From positions 248,001-312,000 of the forward strand of contig JAQMWT010000316.1 in assembly GCA_029834535.1 (NCBI GenBank): a stretch of 64,000 bases of DNA, in the 5' to 3' direction. This DNA is from Chrysophaeum taylorii. Taxonomy: Eukaryota > Sar > Pelagophyceae > Pelagomonadales > Pelagomonadaceae. A program made the translations under genes and the position numbers. Below are positions 22,098-33,426 of this stretch, one piece after another; position 1 is the first letter of the stretch, and the number at the start of each line of letters is the position of its first letter. The notes beneath the pieces were generated by a model, which was not told the origin of the DNA, ran no database searches, and saw only the letters and a list, made by a program, of their open reading frames with translations.

Positions 22098-22419
22098 AGG
22101 TAAACTTACTGGGACCAGGTGAACTTACTGGAACCAGGTGAACTTACTGAGGTTAGAGATTGGGACTAGAAGAACTTAGTGACCAGGTGAACTTACTGAG
22201 ACCAAGTGTGAACTTACTGGGGCTTTTAGAGTAAACTCAAAGCTTAGCGGCGTGTGCGGATCAAAGCAGCTTTGATTGGCGGGGGTGAGAGCGACGAGCT
22301 CGCAGGAGAGTGGGGTGAGTGTGGGTTTACGCCGAACTTACTGGGGTTAGAGATTGGGTTTACGCCGAATTTACTGGGGTTAGAGATTGGGACTAGGTGA
22401 ACTTACTGGCCTGCACTTG
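22098..22419 (+). repeat. R3 repeat, copy 2
   Basis: Same structure as copies 1 and 3: AACTTACTGG-type direct repeats, a core with GATTGGCGGGGGTGAGAGCG, more repeats and the end GGCCTGCACTTG. It follows the Helitron helicase fragment and may be its 3' terminal region, though a canonical CTRR end with hairpin is not seen. Confidence 0.85.
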
Positions 22420-22613
22420 TTGCATACTAAACGGATCGCGCGAAACGGGTTTGGTCACGTCTCGTCTGTCCTGTCAGTCTTCCGTATTTTCTTTCTAGTT
22501 CAAATAGAAAGAAAGAAGATAAAGAAAAAAGATACACGGCTTATGTTAGGCGTAAGTAACTTGATCGAAAGAGAAATTACCTATATACCTAACTATAGGA
22601 CGCAAGACTGCTC

Positions 22614-23190
22614 ATGACGTCTTCCGGTTGTTCTCGCGGTAAACCGCGTCGTGGTGGCTCGCCCCTTCGTGGTGAGCGACGGCGGACCGCCGCGCGGCCC
22701 GGGATGACGAGACAAACCGTCCGGCGCTCGGCGAGGCGGGAGATCGTGCGGGAAAACGAAAGAGGCGCAAGTTCCTTTGAAAAGGAACTGTTACTCGAGT
22801 GTCCTCGCCCAGGAGTGGAATGGCGAAGAGAAAGTGTACAAGCGCGCTGTTGATGCGTGGAAGCGCTTGTGGCGTGTTCGAGACGATCGGTTTCTCGAGC
22901 GCGAAGAACGTGCGGCCCGTCGCGACAAGATGGGGCGATTGCGGGCCGCTCGTCGTGAAGCTCTTGCCGCCGGCGACGAGGATGCGGCGATGCTGCTCGA
23001 GCGTCAACGCGAGGCCAAGCGTATTGCAATTGCACAGCGGCGTGATGGTCGTCTAGAAGAAGCGCACGCCGGCGACGAGGACGCGATGCGCGCGCTCGAG
23101 GACGAACGCGCGAGTGATCGACTGCGCCACGCCGTATGCGGCAATCGTCGTAGTCACAAGCACCGCCCCCCTCCCCCCCCTTTTCCAACT
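22614..23190 (+). CDS. charged coiled-coil protein, unknown; probable frameshift
   Basis: An ATG at 22614 opens a basic segment ending in REIVRENERGASSFEKELLL. From about 22777, in another frame, the sequence continues EEKVYKRAVDAWKRLWRVRD, REERAARRDKMGRLRAARRE and LLERQREAKRIAIAQRRDGR. It is almost purely charged helix with no catalytic motif. A one-base frame change near 22780 separates the halves, so it is a pseudogene or needs splicing. The C-terminal Pro tract may be read-through into poly-C sequence. Such charged arms occur in transposon proteins, so a mobile origin is possible. Confidence 0.4.
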
Positions 23191-23235
23191 TCCATTTTTT
23201 TTTCCCCAACCAAAGCCCTACCGCGCCGGCCCTAA

Positions 23236-26200
23236 TCCGCCATTCTAAACCTCTCAGCCACAGTTTTATGGTTCCTTAATCCCCCCTTACTAGGGTCGGA
23301 TAAGAAAACGAGACTAGCCCGCGCCGCAACGACGGGTCCTACAACGCGTGGGCTTTTTCCTTTTTTTGCGTGATGGGACGAAAGGATGCCGACTTCACTA
23401 TGGGGACTAGTTCCATCGCGACGATCTCGCGGCGTGGCGGCACATACTGCTTGAGTACAAATGAACATAGCTCAGCGATCCGTTGAGTATGTCTTAGTAC
23501 AAACTGAAACATAGTTAACGGCTCGTACGAACTTTCTTATCCGACCCTACCCTTACTACTAAAGGTCAAAAATCCATTTTCTAAATAACCCGCCACACAT
23601 GATTCTCAAGCCCTGCGTCGTTACATGGTCAGCGAATGAATGAAACACAGCGACGTGCCAGCGAGTGAGCCATGTGCACTTACGCACGCAATAAAATCAC
23701 TCGTGGGGGTGTTCAGCGCACCTACCTTTAACCAAAATTACGAACACCTAGTCCACCACACGCTCCCTCTAGGTCAATCACTCTCTCTGGAGCGACTGGT
23801 TTCTGTTACTTGAAGAGACACCTCCGGTTGACAAATAATAATGACTCGTCGAAATTGAGATCAGCCGTCGCCTTCGGTGTTGCTTATCACGCGTCATTTG
23901 CTCGAGATCTAGCGCCATACGCCCAACACACGCGACGCTGCTGCGTCTCTGAAGCGGCCCGAGAGGCCAAGCTCCTCGACTCGAAAGCAAATGAATGCGT
24001 TCAGACAATGCACTTTATACGCGCACGAAGCTGTTGTGGCTGCGGATCGAGAACTCTCGAAAACTCTTACTTTCGTCCATCAACGCGCATCATTCCTGGC
24101 GACGTTTGGCTGCACATCCCGAGACGCACTTTCCCCGCAGGACAGTCTCGAAGCAAGTTTCGCCATCTTGGTCGAACTACAAAACTTCAGTTTCGACCAT
24201 ACTGCCCGATCTCCCAACTGGCCGGCGAATTCTCGCGAGCGCGGGCATTTCTCCGAGTTGTCAAGGAAAAGCGTCGTCGCGTCTTCTATCGCCCCAGGCC
24301 ATTCTTGTCTTCATGCTCGCTCTCACTTGCCTCGTCGTGTTCGCCGAATGTTTTTTTTGTCGCCGCTACACTCGAGATGAGGAAGCTGCTGCCTCCTTCG
24401 ATGGTGGTGGATGGATCGTGCCGTGGACACGTATGAGTTCCTCGTCGTGACATTCATTGAAGATACTGTGTTGATCACCTCTTGTTACAAACTCCTGGGG
24501 TGCGACGTTTCTATCCAAAGGTCGATCAACGCCTACCCTCGCGAATACTCTCTTTTTTTCTACGTCGATGCCGGCGCTCGCGACACGTCTTTCGCAATAC
24601 TGAAAAGGTCAAAGCCACAGGTTCGCACGCATGTTGATTCCATGGGAAAAGCTGCACTTGGCCGCGGTCTCGACTGGCCGGAACTCTGGATTCCCAGTCG
24701 GGCGCTATCATGATGCCCGGTATCTCGTTGGCGAGGCCGCTATACTCAAAGGAACACTTCAGACGCGACGCATATAAGTATTTCGAAGGTGCTCGGAGAT
24801 GTCACTGCTTACTGGCACAAGTTTTTGATGCCCGTGACCACAAACTTAAAAAGGTTACCAAGCGACGTCAAAGTCGGGTTGCAAGGTGACTAAACTTGTC
24901 TCGCTTCTTCTCGCGTAGTACTGCGCGTTCGTAGTCACCTCATCTCTCATGCTCGACACAGCACGTGTCGATGACTGACTGGTACAACTTTTGCTGAAAC
25001 AATTTGCTCTTCGGGGTGCTTAACCACTTCTGGGGCGCGGGCATTGTTACTGCCGGTTGTATGATTATCTACAGATCGCTTCTCCTTGGGCGCGTGCGCG
25101 CCGGCCGAGACTCGTGATCTCAGAATCTCAGACTCCAACGTAGCTCATCGAGCATAGTTGTTGTGAACAAGAATCGTCTCAAACTTTGGTGGAATCAGGA
25201 GAAAGCTCGACCCTCGTCTTTCGGAGCATGGATGCTTCGTTTTTGGCAGTTGTTGGTGGAGTCTGTGGCGCAGGCTGATCTGATTACCATCGGCTCCGAG
25301 GACGTCGTCGCATGCAGTACAATCGAGAGTTTTGTTCACAGCGGTGTACTCAATCCCGTGTCTCTCGACGACAAACAGCAGGTCGGGCAACTTTATGCAC
25401 GAATTCCATTCAGGAGCGTACTCGCGCGCGACGCTGTTTTGGGCAGCAAACTACCATCCCCGAGGATGGTGTCGACGAGACAGGTACGACTTTGCTCCGC
25501 ACTCGAGTTGGAGTTGGATTCTCACTGAACGCTGCCGCGTATCGTCGCCATGCTGCCCACCCACAAACGGCGTAGCGTCGTCGTCGGCAGCGTAGAATGC
25601 AGCCGCCGCGCGGGAAATGGACGCGATATTTGGCTGAGAACATTCAGCTGATTGTGACGCGTTTCATTGTCTTTCTTGCGTTTGTGGTCACGAACTAGCA
25701 ATTGGGTACGTGTGTGCATGCGCCAAATTCCATGGGTCGACACCAGACTACCGGGAACGAGCATATCTTGACGAGATAATATCGAGCGGTGATGCACAGG
25801 ATCCGCCGATGCATCGCGAACTCGCGCTCATATGGCACGATCCTCCCCATTTTCGTACTGCTCGCATTGGCGACGATGCCCATTGCCTTCCGCCTCTAGG
25901 TCTTGTTGCAGCGCGAAGCACGATATCAAGGCGCACTTTCGGATCCAACCAAACACGTCATGCCATTCTTGTGTGAACCCTCATGCGCTCGCGTCTCTTA
26001 TTATGGCCCTGGGGCGCAGAACTAAGGGGGCGAAGTCTACATAAACGTGTTTTGGGTCTCCAACGAGCTTCTGTTAATGAGCGACCACGATCCAAGACGT
26101 TTTAAACGCGGCGGTACCCACCCAAATTCATCGGCCGCTACCACAGTCTGGTCCTCGAGTCTTTCTTTCTTTCGCCTGTTGTTGTTGCGACGTGATCTTT

Positions 26201-26872
26201 CTCCTTGTCCAACCTGCTGCACCTTCCTAAAGGCGCGACTGCATCATCGTTTTCCGTTTCGATGGCGGGCAACTTCATTTTGAACTCCCTGGTGCCTCGT
26301 CCTCGGATCGCGCGAAAGTAAACCGAGAAGACGACCCAAAGCAAGGCACCAAGTTTTCCTTTTCGTCCTACTTCATTCGTCCTACGTCCAAAGCTGTCCT
26401 CCGGCTCGCTGCATCAAAATTTTAAGAAGAATGGAGTGCGTGATCTGAGAGCGACAATCTGCCAAAAAAGTAGTCGTCATAAGGGGCGTGCCTTCCCTTC
26501 GAGCGCAGCGTCCTCGCGCGTCGGGCATTCCTCATATCGCGTGCCAAGTAGGGCGCTGCTAGAATTCTAAGAGTAGAAGGAGACGATACTGACCGTCGGA
26601 GCGCATACAACCCCCCACGCGGTGCAAACCACAATCCGAGTGCGCGCGTGAAACCGTTCCTCCGTGGTTATATTCTTACAATCAGCAGCGCCGCCCGTTT
26701 TATTTTTGTTCTTGTTATCTTTCGCGTTCACTAGAGCACTGACAAACACAGCGCCTCTGCGCTGCTGTATGCAATTCATGGAAACAACAGAAAGACGAAA
26801 CGGGAGCACTACAAAACACCCGAGATGCGCGTATCTCGAGCCCCGCGTCGCTTCCGCATCAACAAAAGAAAT
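23236..26872. other. long region without a recognisable intact gene
   Basis: Fragments with natural composition occur on the plus strand in shifting frames: TYEFLVVTFIEDTVLITSCY (about 24430), GDVTAYWHKFLMPVTTNLKR (about 24797), RLKLWWNQEKARPSSFGAWM (about 25170) and FWVSNELLLMSDHDPRRFKR (about 26047). Many stops separate them and I recognise no domain. They look like one or more eroded genes or elements. The same stretch carries TATCCGACCCTA (23537) and its complement TAGGGTCGGATA (23291), which could be ends of a small inverted-repeat element. Confidence 0.35.
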
Positions 26873-27427
26873 CTATGAGGGGTCTCTAAGGTGGTGGTGG
26901 CGCTTCTTTAGCGAGGTTTGTTGTTGTGGTTTTTGTTGTTGTCTCCTTGTCTCGGCGGTGTGGCGCCTGACTTTTTCCGCGAGCTCCTCGAGGCTATCCT
27001 TCATCAAAGAGTAGGTCGAGGCACGATCGTCGCCATCGTGCGGCGAGTCGTTTGGTTGGCGCGCTTTGAGGCGCTTTTCGAGCCAATGGAGACTCTTGAA
27101 GTGGAGTTGCGCGTTGGCGGTCTCTTGTTTAGCCTGCCGGTTCCACCTTCGCTCGTGCTCTTGGAGAGCGGATGCGTCGAGCGCGAGCGGTTTGCGCAGC
27201 TCGTCTTCGATGACGCCAAGACGCCAGCGGGCGTTGTCGACGCTGCGATCGACGACGACCTGGTCGATGAGCGTGCGCTCGGCGGCCGCACGGTTGGTCT
27301 GGAGAACTCCCCTGATCTTGGCTTGGTTGATTCGCTTTCGCCACTGGAGATGCTGGAAATGGATGTGGATATCGTCCTTGAACGGGGGGCTCCGCGGTGC
27401 GTCCTCGTTCCGCACGGGCCAGACCAT
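26873..27427 (-). CDS. unknown 184-aa basic helical protein
   Basis: A single open frame from the ATG at 27427, 184 aa. The composition is typical of a soluble alpha-helical protein: RGVLQTNRAAAERTLIDQVV, ALQEHERRWNRQAKQETANA, LMKDSLEELAEKVRRHTAET, then a Gln-rich basic tail (RRQQQKPQQQTSLKKRHHH). There is no membrane segment or known motif. I preferred this strand to the overlapping plus-strand ORF because that one has the hydrophobic, repetitive look of a complement shadow. It diverges from the oxygenase gene at 27558 across 130 bp, so the two may share a promoter. Function unknown. Confidence 0.55.
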   Translation of the reverse strand: MVWPVRNEDAPRSPPFKDDIHIHFQHLQWRKRINQAKIRGVLQTNRAAAERTLIDQVVVDRSVDNARWRLGVIEDELRKPLALDASALQEHERRWNRQAKQETANAQLHFKSLHWLEKRLKARQPNDSPHDGDDRASTYSLMKDSLEELAEKVRRHTAETRRQQQKPQQQTSLKKRHHHLRDPS

Positions 27428-27557
27428 CTTCGAGGAGCATGCGGGGTTATCGCGCGTCTCGCATCATCGCGTTACATACCTTTCTCGGATTCGTCGTTTC
27501 GGATACTACGTTTGAAGGGGGTTCGACCGGGCATGATGAGGGTAAAAGAAAAGTAAA

Positions 27558-28520
27558 ATGTTGGTGTTTTTGGTCGCGGCAGCGCACGCAAAGATGCTTC
27601 CGAGCGAAGTCTGGCACGCGGTCGCCTGCGGGCAGGTAGTGGTCCGCGAGGCGTTCGTGCCCTCGTCCCTAACCGATGCGTTGCGCCGCGACGCCGAGGT
27701 CCTGCACGAGGCGCACGCATTCCGCGCTGACGGCCTCTATCGTACAGACCAGTCAGCGCAGGGGTTTGACGCTGCGCGCGACCGACAGACGATGCGAGAC
27801 GTCGATTGGAGGAGCGATCGCGGCGATGTGGACGCGCGTCGTCGGTTCTCGGGCTTGATTCAATCGCTTCGCGCCGAAGCGAGCCGCGAGCTCCGCCGAA
27901 ATTTTCCTCTCGAAAACGAAGCTCACGAGCTCACGTACAACTGGTACGAGGCGGGCGCCGCGTTGCCGAGGCACCTAGACGAGCACCACGAAGACCTCAA
28001 GGGCCGCACCGGCTGGGCGCTCCCTACGAGGCGATCGCTCACGTGGCTCGTCTACCTCAACGATCCTCGAGGCGGAGAGCTCCGCTGCTATCCGCGTCGG
28101 GACGTGAGAGATGATGTGGGGGCGCGAGATGGTGACCTCCAAGTCGGCTGGCACGAGGACGCGCCCGTCTTTTTGGGAGCGTCAAAAGGTCTCTACACGC
28201 CGTCGGCGACCCTTCTGCAGCGGGCGCCCGGTTCGGTCCCGGAGCTCGACGACGCCAAACGCCACTTGAGGTCGCTCGGCCTCGGCTTCGACCTCATCGC
28301 GCGCGACCCGGATGCCATCGAGCGTCGACGCGAAGACGCCTTCGACGTCGCGCCGAGACCCGGGACCCTCGTCCTCTTCGACTCCGTGGTCGTACCCCAC
28401 GAGGTCCTCCGCGTCGAGTCTCGACGTCAGGCCGTCACGGGCTGGTTCCACGAACGACTCGACGACCCTCTCGTACCCCTTCTCGACGACGACGGCGTCG
28501 AGCATGTCGTACAGACCTAG
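27558..28520 (+). CDS. 2OG-Fe(II) oxygenase, prolyl-4-hydroxylase-like, secreted
   Basis: 320 aa. A short hydrophobic leader (MLVFLVAAAHAKM) suggests the secretory route. The double-stranded beta-helix is visible: YNWYEAGAALPRHLDEHHED supplies the iron-binding H139-x-D141, LTWLVYLNDPRGGELRCYP is the next strand pair, and GTLVLFDSVVVPHEVLRVES supplies the distal H281, with Arg289/290 placed to bind 2-oxoglutarate, then GWFHERLDD. All ligands are present, so it should be active. Family knowledge: such enzymes hydroxylate proline or related residues in secreted or wall proteins, using Fe(II), O2 and 2-oxoglutarate. The substrate is not shown. The ATG at 27558 is the first in frame, and no intron is needed. 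Compared with typical P4H domains (about 200 aa) it has an N-terminal extension and an insert (about residues 175-240). Confidence 0.85.
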   Translation: MLVFLVAAAHAKMLPSEVWHAVACGQVVVREAFVPSSLTDALRRDAEVLHEAHAFRADGLYRTDQSAQGFDAARDRQTMRDVDWRSDRGDVDARRRFSGLIQSLRAEASRELRRNFPLENEAHELTYNWYEAGAALPRHLDEHHEDLKGRTGWALPTRRSLTWLVYLNDPRGGELRCYPRRDVRDDVGARDGDLQVGWHEDAPVFLGASKGLYTPSATLLQRAPGSVPELDDAKRHLRSLGLGFDLIARDPDAIERRREDAFDVAPRPGTLVLFDSVVVPHEVLRVESRRQAVTGWFHERLDDPLVPLLDDDGVEHVVQT

Positions 28521-29704
28521 CTGTTGTTTTTGGTTGAATACGCGCGTTTTGTGTGGTATGATACCAATCGATACCAAACCAGAGGGGATGGGCCGAGCTC
28601 CGAAAAAAGCAGCTTGTGTGCGCCAACCATAGAATCGGCGAGTTGTGAGGCAATAATTGCCTACCCGACAAGAAAAGCATCCTCTTCCTCCTGGTCCATG
28701 AGGAAATGCAGAGACGACGACGACGACGGTCGCAGGACGTAGGGCGAGAAACGCCGTCGCGCGCTAATAATATAATGCCGCTCGCACGGCAGCGCGCGAT
28801 ACTTGGTGCGAGGCGCGAGTGTGTGTGATAGGCAGCCCAGCGTGTAGTCTCGGCGGCCGTTCAAAATGAAAACGCAGGTTGCGGTCACAACCGGAGTATC
28901 CACAAGTACAGGAGGATCATGGGCGCCAATCAACCTCGCTCTCGCGAGCGTTTTTACTGGCGCAGTCAACAGGATCCGTGCTAGAGGCGCAAGATAAGAA
29001 CACGCAGCCCGAGTCTCAGAAAGCAACTGCGCGGCGACCTCGCAACACGTGTCCCGAGGTTGCAAAAGCCAGGATAATGACTCCGAAGGTTGACCAGCCA
29101 GCCGGCGCTGAAGAAGGTCAGCTATTCAGACCATTCGCACAGCCGACGGTCCTCGGCGTCACGCGCCAAGCTAATATCGTCGTCGTTGTCATCGTATGCA
29201 TCATCGCCCCAGCCTCAGGAGAGTAGTACGACATGTCGTACCCCGAGCGTGGGCTGACGGTGGAAGGTGGTGGCTTCGAGTTTTGGTCATAGCCGACCGC
29301 TACTCTACTCGGGGTTGTACAAATCTTGTCTGAAACTCCAAGTGTCAAAATATATTAACTTGAAAATTCAAAGTACACTTGACGTGACTTGTGTTTGTTG
29401 TTGTAAAATTGTAAGTTTCCAGGTTCCGAGTCTCGACATTGAAGATGAAATACATGCTCCCGTATAGTGCTTGACGCTCTCGTACGTTGCAGTTTAACGA
29501 AGTTGAAGATTCGTGCCGCCGGCCCCAAAAGAACCAGAATTGAGATTTTGTGGCATTACATGGAAAGTTCCAGCGCGTTCTTAGACAAAAGATTGTTCCA
29601 TTGATCCGGATCTGTTGTTGGTAGCGCTTGACGACGACTATATGACGACGCGGCATTGATCAACATCTCACGACGTTGACCCTGCGAAGAACACTCCGTA
29701 GGGC
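28521..29704. other. no supported gene
   Basis: A minus-strand ORF of 134 codons (28661-29065) and several short plus-strand ORFs occur, with no domain and poor composition. AT-rich from 29330 to 29470. Nothing firmly supported. Confidence 0.4.
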
Positions 29705-30052
29705 ATGACGACGACGACGACGCAAGCCGAAAGTGTGATGATCCTGATCAAGAATCTGCGAAAACGGGTCGCGGATCTTGAGGCCGAAGTTGTGCCGGGA
29801 CGACGGCGCTCGGACACTCCATTGCGCTACAACTCGCTCCGCGGCGACGAGGATGCCAGCGGTGGGCCGATGCTGTCGATCAAGCGGGCGCTTGGCACAG
29901 AAGTCAACACTCCGGCGCTAGATGATGGCGAAGAGCTGCGACAGCAGGAGGAGTACGAGTACGTCGTCAGTGATTTGAGGGATGGCATTGCAAACTCTCC
30001 CATCAAATTTGCTCAAAGCACTTGGGTCGAGCGACGCACGCTACGCGAGTGA
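29705..30052 (+). CDS. hypothetical 115-aa protein
   Basis: An ATG at 29705 after AT-rich sequence opens 115 codons with natural composition: a Thr run (MTTTTTQAES), a short coiled coil (IKNLRKRVADLEAEV), and an acidic segment (DDGEELRQQEEYEYVVSDLR). It may be only the first exon; an overlapping frame from 29982 stays open for 87 codons and could be joined by splicing. No family recognised. Confidence 0.35.
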   Translation: MTTTTTQAESVMILIKNLRKRVADLEAEVVPGRRRSDTPLRYNSLRGDEDASGGPMLSIKRALGTEVNTPALDDGEELRQQEEYEYVVSDLRDGIANSPIKFAQSTWVERRTLRE

Positions 30053-32229
30053 CGGCCTGTGTGCTGCTCGTCGGATTCTTCCAAAAATTGCGTATCCAAC
30101 GTGGTTCATATCGAACTACGGCACCCGCAGCAGCTTCACGTTCATTGCGCCTGATTCCACAATGGGAACAACGGGAACTCTGACGGGCTCCGAATCAAAT
30201 GGCTCCACAACTTTGCCCCCGATCTCGCGTCGGCAGGCTTCTTGAGCTATATCGCATGGTCTGCAGCGTGCTTCGATTCGGTATACCGCTTTTTCCTCCA
30301 CTCGACCCTCCGCGACTTCTCGCGACCCATGTTGCTGCATGGCCAACGTTTGCGCGTTGTTTGGCGTTGTTGCTATGACGTACATCTTCTTTCGCGTCGA
30401 CCCGAGCGCGCACGAAGTCCTGCTGAACGCCGTCGTCGCCTTAGAAGTTTTCTCTCATAAATTTCGACGCGTTCATCGTGTCAGCTTTCTCGAGGCAGCC
30501 GCGGCCCCGCGTCGTCCTCCGAACCGCCAAGGACGAGCTCGTCGACGAGGCCGACCGAATGATTCGCCGCGGCGTGCTCGCGCACTTGAAAGATCTCTCG
30601 TTGTCACACCTCGCCACTCGCACCCGCACGACGCCCCACGCGGGCGTCGAGCTCTGTATGCGACTCCTCGCCAAGGTGTACTTCGTCATGTGCTAGCGAT
30701 CATCGTCCTCGCTATAACTGGCGGGCACATCGTGCACACACACATCGTCAACTTCCTGCACTTTGTCGGGTTAGGCACAAGCCGGGACGAAGCGAGCCAA
30801 GCCACACCTTCAAAAAGCTACTAATACGAATCATAATGACATCAAGTACCTTCCTGTCGCAGTGCTCATGATATCTCTCACCGGTCTTTATATATATGTG
30901 TCGGGCTGGCGATAGTGGCCAGACTTCGCGGCCTAGTTGCCAGACTCCGCAGTCTAGTTCGCCCGACCGACCACCACCACGTCGTCGTCGTCGTCCAATA
31001 CGAATGAGAATCTCGAACAGACGCGGACCCGCGCGTCACGCGGATGCGACCCCTCACAAAGCACCTCGCGTCCTGCTGCCATCCGGCTCACGAGACGACC
31101 GCCGTTCGTTGGCGAGTATCTCGCAAACAACAATAGCACCGCGACCACCTCGACCTGCGACAGCGAGCGCATTGCGCTTTTGACTGGCCTCTCCCTAATT
31201 GATAAAAGGGAGTTGAGAATCGTGTTGGATACTGACCAAAAGGCGCACGGGGCCCCATCGCTTCGTTTGTTGCTGTCAATCGCTACCCTCTTTTCGTACT
31301 TAGTACTTGCGTCAGTCTCACATGAATAGCGAGGAGGATCGAGGAAATTCGAAAGTGGCATTGCAAACGGCTCCAGATCTATATTCTCTGCGCGCGCAGC
31401 CCAGTCTCCGGCTTCCTTGCGCTCCAAAAAAAGTCCCACGCGACCATTTCGTACTAGTGCAACAATTCTTTCTGCGTCGTGGTAACGAGCGCAGCGGCTG
31501 CTCGTCAATTAATTCCCAAAGGGACGCGGGCGATCTGATTTCATCAGGAAGACGTGACATCTTGCGCCGGGGTCGAAGCCGAAAACGGTGCCAAAGTTTG
31601 TGGCAGAGACAAAAACAAACAAACGTCGTGTTAGGAAAAGATTTCAACGGATATACAACACGCTCGAGGCAGCGACATCCCCACGAAATGGGAATGCCGC
31701 AGGACGCCACCAGCAGGGCGCCAAGACAGCGGTCAACTCGATAATGATTGCGCGAGTGTTTCCTTGGCAGGGATTATATCCGCGTTTCTCCGGGTTCGAG
31801 TATTTTCGACGACTCTATCAATTGGCCGCGTACGTGCGATAGCAGTCAATGAACCGGCGTGTGATCCAGGGAGAAGTATAATATGATGCGAGTACCTTGC
31901 AAAAAATTAAGGCACGAGGTATTTGGACTCGGGGAAGCACCCGCACCCACGGACCAGGCAATATCCAGCAACTGGGACCATGTTTGTATCTCACGAGGAC
32001 GCACAATAACGTTCGATGCGACGGTAGACAGGGTTTGCGCGCTCTCGATCAGTGCTCGTCACGATTATCAGCCCGGAGCCACACGGGCGGGCGCGAGGCC
32101 GCTCTGTGTGAGAGAATTAAAAAGGACGTTGACGGCGAGACCCCACAAGAAAAATGACGCTAAAACGCGAGGTTGGGAAGAAAGATGCACGAAGGGTTGG
32201 AGTCATCATGAATTGCCGGGCTACGCTAA
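30053..32229. other. no supported gene
   Basis: Many short overlapping ORFs. The best, at 30478-30696 (plus), reads LRTAKDELVDEADRMIRRGV and TPHAGVELCMRLLAKVYFVM, vaguely like the end of a dynein heavy-chain helix, but it is too short and isolated to call. A minus-strand ORF (30954-31508) has no domain. No RNA gene seen. Confidence 0.35.
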
Positions 32230-33111
32230 CTAACAGGCATATCTTAGGCGGGGAAGATTGTCGTCGGGTAGCACGTACCACGGTGGCACCGTGGTGCAGC
32301 AGATGTGGATTTGGCGATACAACGCCGGATGATCTGGACTCGGCAAGCACGCGTCATCAACGGCGCCGGCGGCAGGCCAAATAGTGTGTGGCTGCGAGTC
32401 GTAGACGATGGTAAGGACGGCCGCACACCTCGTGCACTGGTGACGGCGGCCGTGGCCCGTCGTGCGAACAAGCTCGAGGTTATCAGAGCGTTCCCAGGTC
32501 AGCGAACTGCAGGGCATCCAGGTCTGGAACGGCCCGCCACTGGCGCGCTGACATATCGTGCAGTAGCAGTGCTGGAGCTCTCCTGGAAGGAGATTTCGTG
32601 CCGTGAAAGCACAGGCGCCGCAGGCGCAAGATCCGCGAGCCGGGCGCTCGAAGCCGATCCTCTTCCCTGCGAACCATGGCGCAGCGTTCGACAAGTCGTG
32701 CGGCATCTCGCGCATCCGCCTCGCGAGGCCCGTAGGCATGACCTGAACGCTACCGGCTGCGAGAAGCACGACGTCGCGCGAACGGGGTATGGCAGCAATT
32801 TTTGAGCGACAGCGACCGCACGCGAGCCGATCGACGGCGCCCTCGTGCTCGCATGAATGCGCGAAACTGGAAAGCATCGGCAGCGAGACGCAGTCCTTCG
32901 GCACGACGACGTACGAAGCGAGCGCCGAACACGCGTAACGACGGCACTGCGGGCAATGGCAATGACGAGCCTCGAACTCCGCTTCAGCTGCGATCTGTAC
33001 GGCGCCGCAGCGGCACGACACGCGAAGGGTCAAGTCAGGCCTCTCGATCAACGCGGGAAATCGAAAGCTTCTCGGAAACTCGCGCTGAGAGAGCGCGAAG
33101 GTCAAGCCCAT
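32230..33111 (-). CDS. tandem GFA/CENP-V zinc-domain protein
   Basis: The first ATG in the open frame is at 33111 (293 aa, MGLTFALSQ). Two GFA-type zinc modules follow in tandem. Module 1 has VSCRCGAVQ, HCHCPQCRRYACSALASY and ACGRCRSK. Module 2 has GSCACGACAF, HCYCTICQRASGGPFQTW and HQCTRCAAVL. Each carries the CxCG, CxxC and late CxxC sets that bind two zincs. Family knowledge: the fold is shared by glutathione-dependent formaldehyde-activating-like enzymes and CENP-V; most single-domain members are about 130-180 aa, so this is a duplicated form. Substrate unknown. Surrounded by repeat-rich DNA with no partner genes; no intron needed. The open frame extends 16 codons further upstream without an ATG. 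Confidence 0.85.
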   Translation of the reverse strand: MGLTFALSQREFPRSFRFPALIERPDLTLRVSCRCGAVQIAAEAEFEARHCHCPQCRRYACSALASYVVVPKDCVSLPMLSSFAHSCEHEGAVDRLACGRCRSKIAAIPRSRDVVLLAAGSVQVMPTGLARRMREMPHDLSNAAPWFAGKRIGFERPARGSCACGACAFTARNLLPGELQHCYCTICQRASGGPFQTWMPCSSLTWERSDNLELVRTTGHGRRHQCTRCAAVLTIVYDSQPHTIWPAAGAVDDACLPSPDHPALYRQIHICCTTVPPWYVLPDDNLPRLRYAC

Positions 33112-33352
33112 TTTGGCGCCCTGTAATGGGAGCACCGAGATCGAAACCACGAGGACCAACGATCGAGAGCGTGCAGCTATTGATCGAAAGGGGTGCCCGC
33201 GTCGACAAAGCTACAACCAAGGACGGCTCGTGTTGGTCGAGATCAACAAAGTGGCTCGCCGCAGTGGTTCGGAACGTGCTGGGTGAGGGTATATTATTGA
33301 AGTGATATTGAAGTGTTTTGGTCGTAAAGGAAAGGTAACCAGTTCTTTACTT
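33112..33352. other. upstream region of the GFA gene
   Basis: No gene or repeat recognised. Confidence 0.35.
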
Positions 33353-33426
33353 ATACGTCCGGCGGCAGCATGCGTACGACCTCCGGGCGGGGCCCGTCCT
33401 CTCTTCGCCTGCCCCACGACTCGGCG
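33353..33426 (+). mobile_element. R1 internal fragment
   Basis: 74 bp nearly identical to R1 positions around 17575-17645 (ACGTCCGGCGGCAGCATGCG to CCACGACTCGGCG). It then switches to unrelated GC-rich sequence. About 540 bp further (33975-34000), R1-like ACCCACATCCTTCATGC reappears, so a GC-rich segment seems to replace or interrupt the R1 body here. Confidence 0.6.

Noticed and set aside
23291-23548. Inverted TAGGGTCGGATA pair as a transposon end
   Set aside because: Only 12 bp, a single occurrence and no target duplication; left as a remark in the region entry.
26918-27556. 212-codon plus-strand ORF with a leader-like start
   Set aside because: Complement of the 184-aa helical gene. Its Val/Leu/Asp-rich pattern is that of a shadow, though the choice of strand is not certain.
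30478-30696. Possible dynein heavy-chain fragment
   Set aside because: Only a faint likeness over about 40 residues, no start, no neighbouring dynein exons.
30954-31508. 184-codon minus-strand ORF
   Set aside because: No domain, a repetitive Asp/Val end from a GTC/GAC run, and no paralogue or neighbour support.
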